IMG/VR virus record: IMGVR_UViG_3300035698_002586
Coordinates: 1-34,096 of that record
Source: a virus
Reading direction: 5' to 3' (one strand)
DNA length: 34,096 bases
The first letter of the stretch is position 1. Each line of letters opens with the position of its first letter. The notes under the pieces were generated by a model, which saw only the letters and a list, made by a program, of their open reading frames with translations, ran no database searches and was not told the DNA's origin. This document shows, in pieces, positions 30,746-34,096 of this stretch. Both the position numbers and the translations under genes were made by a program.

Positions 30746-33700
30746 CTAGTAGTCGCGTTTGGTGAAAGCGGAGCGGACGATCGGATCGCTGTCGTCGATC
30801 ACTTCGGTTTCTCCGGGGTCCGACTTCACAACGTTGGGGCTTTGCGGAGGCTTCCAGACATCGCGCCACCACTCGGCCAGTCCGCCGTTGCCGCCGAAAC
30901 CGGCCGGGTCGTCTTCGATGATCTCGGCCTCAATCTCGGCGCGGCAATGGTTCGTCCGGTCGTCGCCCTGGTTCGGCTGGATCATCTCGCCCTGGTAGAT
31001 GGTCCCCTTAGAGATCGGGGGCCGCATGTTGGTCGGCTGCACGCCGATGTGCAGACCGTCACCGGCCTCGAGCGCCTTTGAGATTTCCTCGTCGGCACCG
31101 ATCTCGGCGTAGGCGTCTCCGATGCCGATGCGAGCCCGGATCGGGCGTTGCGATTTCTTTGCTTCCATGTCTGCCAGCTTTCGGTAGTAGTCCTTGTCCT
31201 CGGTCAGATGGTCTTGGGCGATCTCGGTCGCCACCTTCGGGTCCTTGGTGTGCTCGGCCTCGACCTTGCGGCCGGTTTCGAGGTCTTTGGGATCGAAGTC
31301 AGACGGCTTTTTCCCGTCGCCCTCACCGCCGACGAGCGCTTCTTTCTTGCGCAACTCGTCACCGTCGTCGCATCGTTCAGACTTTGAGATTGTCGCCTTC
31401 TGGTCTGACTTCGACAGCCAGTCCTCGAGCGGCGCTTGCGCGAGCAGGTAGGCCAGCGACTTGGCCACGTCGGTGCCAAAGAAGGCGCCGAGAGCCTTGT
31501 CGCGCTCGGTGCCGTCCGCCAGGCCCTTGATCTTGTCGAAGTCGCCTTTGACGGCGGCCATCTCGTCGGCGTGGCGGCGCTCTGCGTGTTGCTGGTTCGT
31601 CGGGGGCGTCCAGATGAACTCGATCCCCGCGCCCTCTTTGCCGATGTGGGCTCCGGGGGGTGGGGGCTTCTTGTCGAGCGCGGCCTTGGGCGTCACGCCG
31701 TAGTCCTCTAGCAGCTTGGTGAACTGCTTGTCTGCGTCGTCGTCGCCGAACACTTTCCCGATCGTGTTACGAACGTCGGACTGCTCGATCGTCACCTTCA
31801 TGTCGCTGCCGTCGAAGTTGAACTGAGGGTTCCGGCCAGCCAAGCGCCCGACCAAGAACTTGGGCGTCATCTCGCCCACCTCGCGCGCTGCTTTGAGCAG
31901 GGCGTGCTTGGTCTCGGCGGGCAGGTCTGTGCGCTTCTCGATCTGGGCCATGAGGGTTTGTTTTACGCCGCCGATCATGCTCTTGACCTTGGCTTTTTCC
32001 TCGGCGCTCCGGCGCAGCTTCTTTTCCTTCTCGCCGGTCTTCTTGTTCACCTCCTCGTATTCCTCGGTCGGCGGGACCAGGTCGAGGGCCATGCGGATCT
32101 TGACCATCGACTCGACGGCGATCTTGGAGTCGAACAACACCTCGGGCATCTTGTCGGCGAAAAGGTGCGTGTTGTCGGCGAGGCGAACGGCCGAACCAAA
32201 GAAATCACCCTTCCAGTCGACTTCCTGGCCAGAGTGATTTGCGACCGCGTTGATGTAGGTCTGGAACCCATCCTTGCCGAAAAGCTTTTCGTACTTGTCC
32301 CGCTGCTGGAACCCCATCACGGTCGACGCCTGCGGGTGGTAGTTGTCCTTGACCGCAAACCCACCCCTGGCGATGGCCGGGATCGTGTAGCCCATGTCGT
32401 GGTCGAGCCAGACTTGATAGGCCATGAAGTGGTCCATCGGCGTCACGTCGACCCCGCCCTTTTTCAGTTGCTCGAAAATCGCATCCGACTGCTTGGCGTT
32501 CACGCTGAGATGGCGAACGCCATGATCGCCTAGCGTCCGGCCGGCGGCCTCGATCTCTTGGTGAGCGAGCTTGCGGACGTTCTCTTCCATGAGCGCCGCG
32601 AGGGTCTTGCCCTTGACGCCAGCGGCCTCGGCGTGCGCGACCATGTCGTGCATCATTTTCTTCGCCGTGGCCACGTTGTTCGGGACGATCCAGCCATCCT
32701 TGCCGAGTTGGTCAAGGTGGGCGTCGATCGATCCGCCGAGGTCTTTCGCGTCGTAGCCCTTGGCTGCGCCGAACCGCGCTTCCATTTCTCCCGAGACAAC
32801 CTTGTAGTCTGCGGTCTTCACGGCGCGCTCTTTTTTCGAGAGCTTGTTGAAGTCGGGCGGCAGCTCGGCCGGATCGGTGATCACCTTCTCGTCGGGTTTC
32901 TCGAGCCCCGCGCTCGGCGCTTCTGGCTTGGCCTCTGCCTTGGGCTTGGCGCCTTTGAGCTCGTCCCGGAGCGCAAGCGCGTGAGCATTGGCGTCGGTCG
33001 GCGGTTTGTCCTTCGCTTGCTTTCCGGGCTGCGGCTTCTGATCTTTCGGGTGGCCAGCGTCGTCGGCGTGTGCGCCTCGAGTTACGCCGATGCCCGGGTA
33101 CCAGTAGATGTAGCCGGCGCCCTGCTTCTTGTGATACCCGCCCTTGGTCGAATGTGGGATCGGCGTAAAGCCGGCTGGCGGGCGCTGCGTGCTGCCTCCA
33201 CCGCTGGCGGCGGCGGGCTTGCTTTTGAGCTCCTTGCGAAGCGCAAGCGCGTGAGCGTTGCCAGTGGGGGCCGCTTTGGCGCCTTTGAGATCCTGGCGAA
33301 GCGCAAGCGCGTGAGCGTTTCCGGTGGGGGCCGCTTTGCAGAGGTCTCGAATGGCTTTGACCGATTTGTCGAGTTTCAAGTCATGCCCCGTTCTTGTGGC
33401 GACTACGTCCAGATACATAAGAGCTGCGGTGTTGGTCGGATTGACCTTCCGCGAAAGCCTTGTCAGTTTGGACTTAAAGGCACCCTGGCGACGTTTACCC
33501 ATGTTCCCGTAGCCGGCGTTGTGCTCCTCGTAGAGCGCCTTGGCCTGCGCTGTGATGGCGTCCTGCTCGGGATCGGATACCTTCTCCGGTGTTGGCGCGG
33601 GAGTCGGTGGCGCTGGCGCCGCTGCGCCCTCGTTGGCCCGGATCTCAGCTTCGGTCGGTCGGTCAGCCCTCTTCCCGTCGATCCAGTCTTTCTCTGGCTG

Positions 33701-34066
33701 CCAGAAGTCCCGCGGCGGGTTGTACTTCGGCGAGACGTGATCGAGGTATTTCGCTGACAGGTCGGACCACTTTTCCTGCTCTTTCTTGGTTCTCATGCCG
33801 AGTTGGACGGCCTTCGCCTTCAACTCCTTGACGCGTACCTTGACGCTCTCCGGGGCTCGGCTGAGCGTCCGTCCATATACCTGCTGAGCGTCGTCGAGAT
33901 AGCCCTCGAGGTCGAGGGCCAGCCTCATCTTCAGGCGCTCTGACGGTGTTGCAGGAGTTTCCGCAAAGGGCTTCGAGCCCCGAACGGGCTGGTAGCCGGC
34001 GGGGGGCTTCTGCTTGCCGCCCTTCGCGAGCCATTCATCGAGATCGTGCGTCAGCGAGTCATGCAT
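30746..34066 (-). CDS. Large HD-domain phosphohydrolase-type virion protein (polyvalent-like), unknown function
   Basis: 1106 residues. ATG at 34066 has GGAGG 5 bases upstream; the frame stays open to the right edge, so a longer start cannot be excluded. Residues about 515-631 form an HD superfamily domain: DHGVRH (H519), LDHDMGYT (H556, D557), NYHPQAST (H577), ANHSGQEVDW (H611) and RLADNTH (D631). The set resembles the HD-GYP ligand order, though the HHE/GYP motif is absent. Upstream are three NAHALALR-centred repeats (245-374), two PPAG-Y/F motifs (21-24 and 296-299) and KGGYHKKQGAGYIYWYPG (308-325). Residues 685-870 are helical and charged; the last 100 are acidic. Genes at this position, next to the portal, are often virion or head-morphogenesis proteins. 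Nucleotide or phosphoester substrate is unknown. Confidence 0.75.
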   Translation of the reverse strand: MHDSLTHDLDEWLAKGGKQKPPAGYQPVRGSKPFAETPATPSERLKMRLALDLEGYLDDAQQVYGRTLSRAPESVKVRVKELKAKAVQLGMRTKKEQEKWSDLSAKYLDHVSPKYNPPRDFWQPEKDWIDGKRADRPTEAEIRANEGAAAPAPPTPAPTPEKVSDPEQDAITAQAKALYEEHNAGYGNMGKRRQGAFKSKLTRLSRKVNPTNTAALMYLDVVATRTGHDLKLDKSVKAIRDLCKAAPTGNAHALALRQDLKGAKAAPTGNAHALALRKELKSKPAAASGGGSTQRPPAGFTPIPHSTKGGYHKKQGAGYIYWYPGIGVTRGAHADDAGHPKDQKPQPGKQAKDKPPTDANAHALALRDELKGAKPKAEAKPEAPSAGLEKPDEKVITDPAELPPDFNKLSKKERAVKTADYKVVSGEMEARFGAAKGYDAKDLGGSIDAHLDQLGKDGWIVPNNVATAKKMMHDMVAHAEAAGVKGKTLAALMEENVRKLAHQEIEAAGRTLGDHGVRHLSVNAKQSDAIFEQLKKGGVDVTPMDHFMAYQVWLDHDMGYTIPAIARGGFAVKDNYHPQASTVMGFQQRDKYEKLFGKDGFQTYINAVANHSGQEVDWKGDFFGSAVRLADNTHLFADKMPEVLFDSKIAVESMVKIRMALDLVPPTEEYEEVNKKTGEKEKKLRRSAEEKAKVKSMIGGVKQTLMAQIEKRTDLPAETKHALLKAAREVGEMTPKFLVGRLAGRNPQFNFDGSDMKVTIEQSDVRNTIGKVFGDDDADKQFTKLLEDYGVTPKAALDKKPPPPGAHIGKEGAGIEFIWTPPTNQQHAERRHADEMAAVKGDFDKIKGLADGTERDKALGAFFGTDVAKSLAYLLAQAPLEDWLSKSDQKATISKSERCDDGDELRKKEALVGGEGDGKKPSDFDPKDLETGRKVEAEHTKDPKVATEIAQDHLTEDKDYYRKLADMEAKKSQRPIRARIGIGDAYAEIGADEEISKALEAGDGLHIGVQPTNMRPPISKGTIYQGEMIQPNQGDDRTNHCRAEIEAEIIEDDPAGFGGNGGLAEWWRDVWKPPQSPNVVKSDPGETEVIDDSDPIVRSAFTKRDY
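32945..33334 (-). repeat. Three copies of a 20-residue NAHALALR repeat in the HD-domain protein
   Basis: Residues 245-264, 265-283 and 355-374. Each contains NAHALALR followed by QDLKGAK, KELKSK or DELKGAK. Copies 1 and 2 are tandem (33218-33334) and share long DNA identity, for example GCGCAAGCGCGTGAGC on the plus strand. Copy 3 (32945-33004) is separated by a GGYHKKQ linker. Confidence 0.85.
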
Positions 34067-34096
34067 GGGCGCCTCCGATTTCCCGAATCGTACCCC

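Noticed and set aside
32945-33334. CRISPR-like interpretation of the short repeats
   Set aside because: The repeats are in frame, encode a conserved peptide, and have no regular spacers.
32558-33757. 399-codon plus-strand frame
   Set aside because: Antisense to the HD-domain protein and its repeats; repetitive RKRVS peptides simply mirror the NAHALALR repeats.

Overview
This window is the head and tail gene block of a contractile-tailed (myovirus-type) phage or prophage. Every gene I can support lies on the minus strand, packed end to end with 1-4 base overlaps or short gaps, so transcription runs from right to left. The DNA is GC-rich throughout (visibly in the 60s per cent) except for the leftmost gene, which is close to 50%. 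This points to a high-GC bacterial host, but nothing here names the host. There are no tRNAs, integrase, lysis or replication genes, and no CRISPR array. Terminase would be expected beyond the right edge.

Layout in transcription order. Packaging and head (34066 to 22246): a 1106-residue protein with an HD-type phosphohydrolase domain, the portal, two small proteins, an 850-residue Mu-F-like minor head protein fused to InPase-like and JAB/RadC-like domains, a zinc-ribbon protein, the prohead protease, a scaffold-like protein and the major capsid protein. Capsid-surface island (22184 to 16531): several small probable decoration proteins, a small Cys/His protein, and two large fibre-like proteins. 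One fibre carries a tail-fibre-type module; the other carries C1q/TNF-like and collagen-like segments. Neck (16544 to 12827): adaptor, head-closure and tail-completion proteins. Tail (12823 to 1): sheath, tube, two overlapping probable chaperones, tape measure, hub, gpV-type spike, a LysM plus gp25-type fusion, baseplate J, and a partial receptor-binding fibre.

The most unusual points are these. (1) Two large proteins flanking the portal carry enzyme modules (HD; InPase-like plus JAB), the pattern of virion 'polyvalent' proteins that may be delivered with the DNA. (2) The prohead protease and the major capsid protein share a near-identical motif, GFxLRTESLE preceded by G[DE], which is a strong candidate maturation cleavage site. 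(3) The sheath carries a duplicated beta-domain and the capsid protein an fn3/Ig-like insertion. (4) Two strong hairpins without U-tracts sit exactly after the capsid gene and between the two fibre genes. (5) The probable tail chaperones overlap in a +1/-2 register, the offset used by phage Mu. All functions are read from motifs, gene order and family knowledge. No database search was run.
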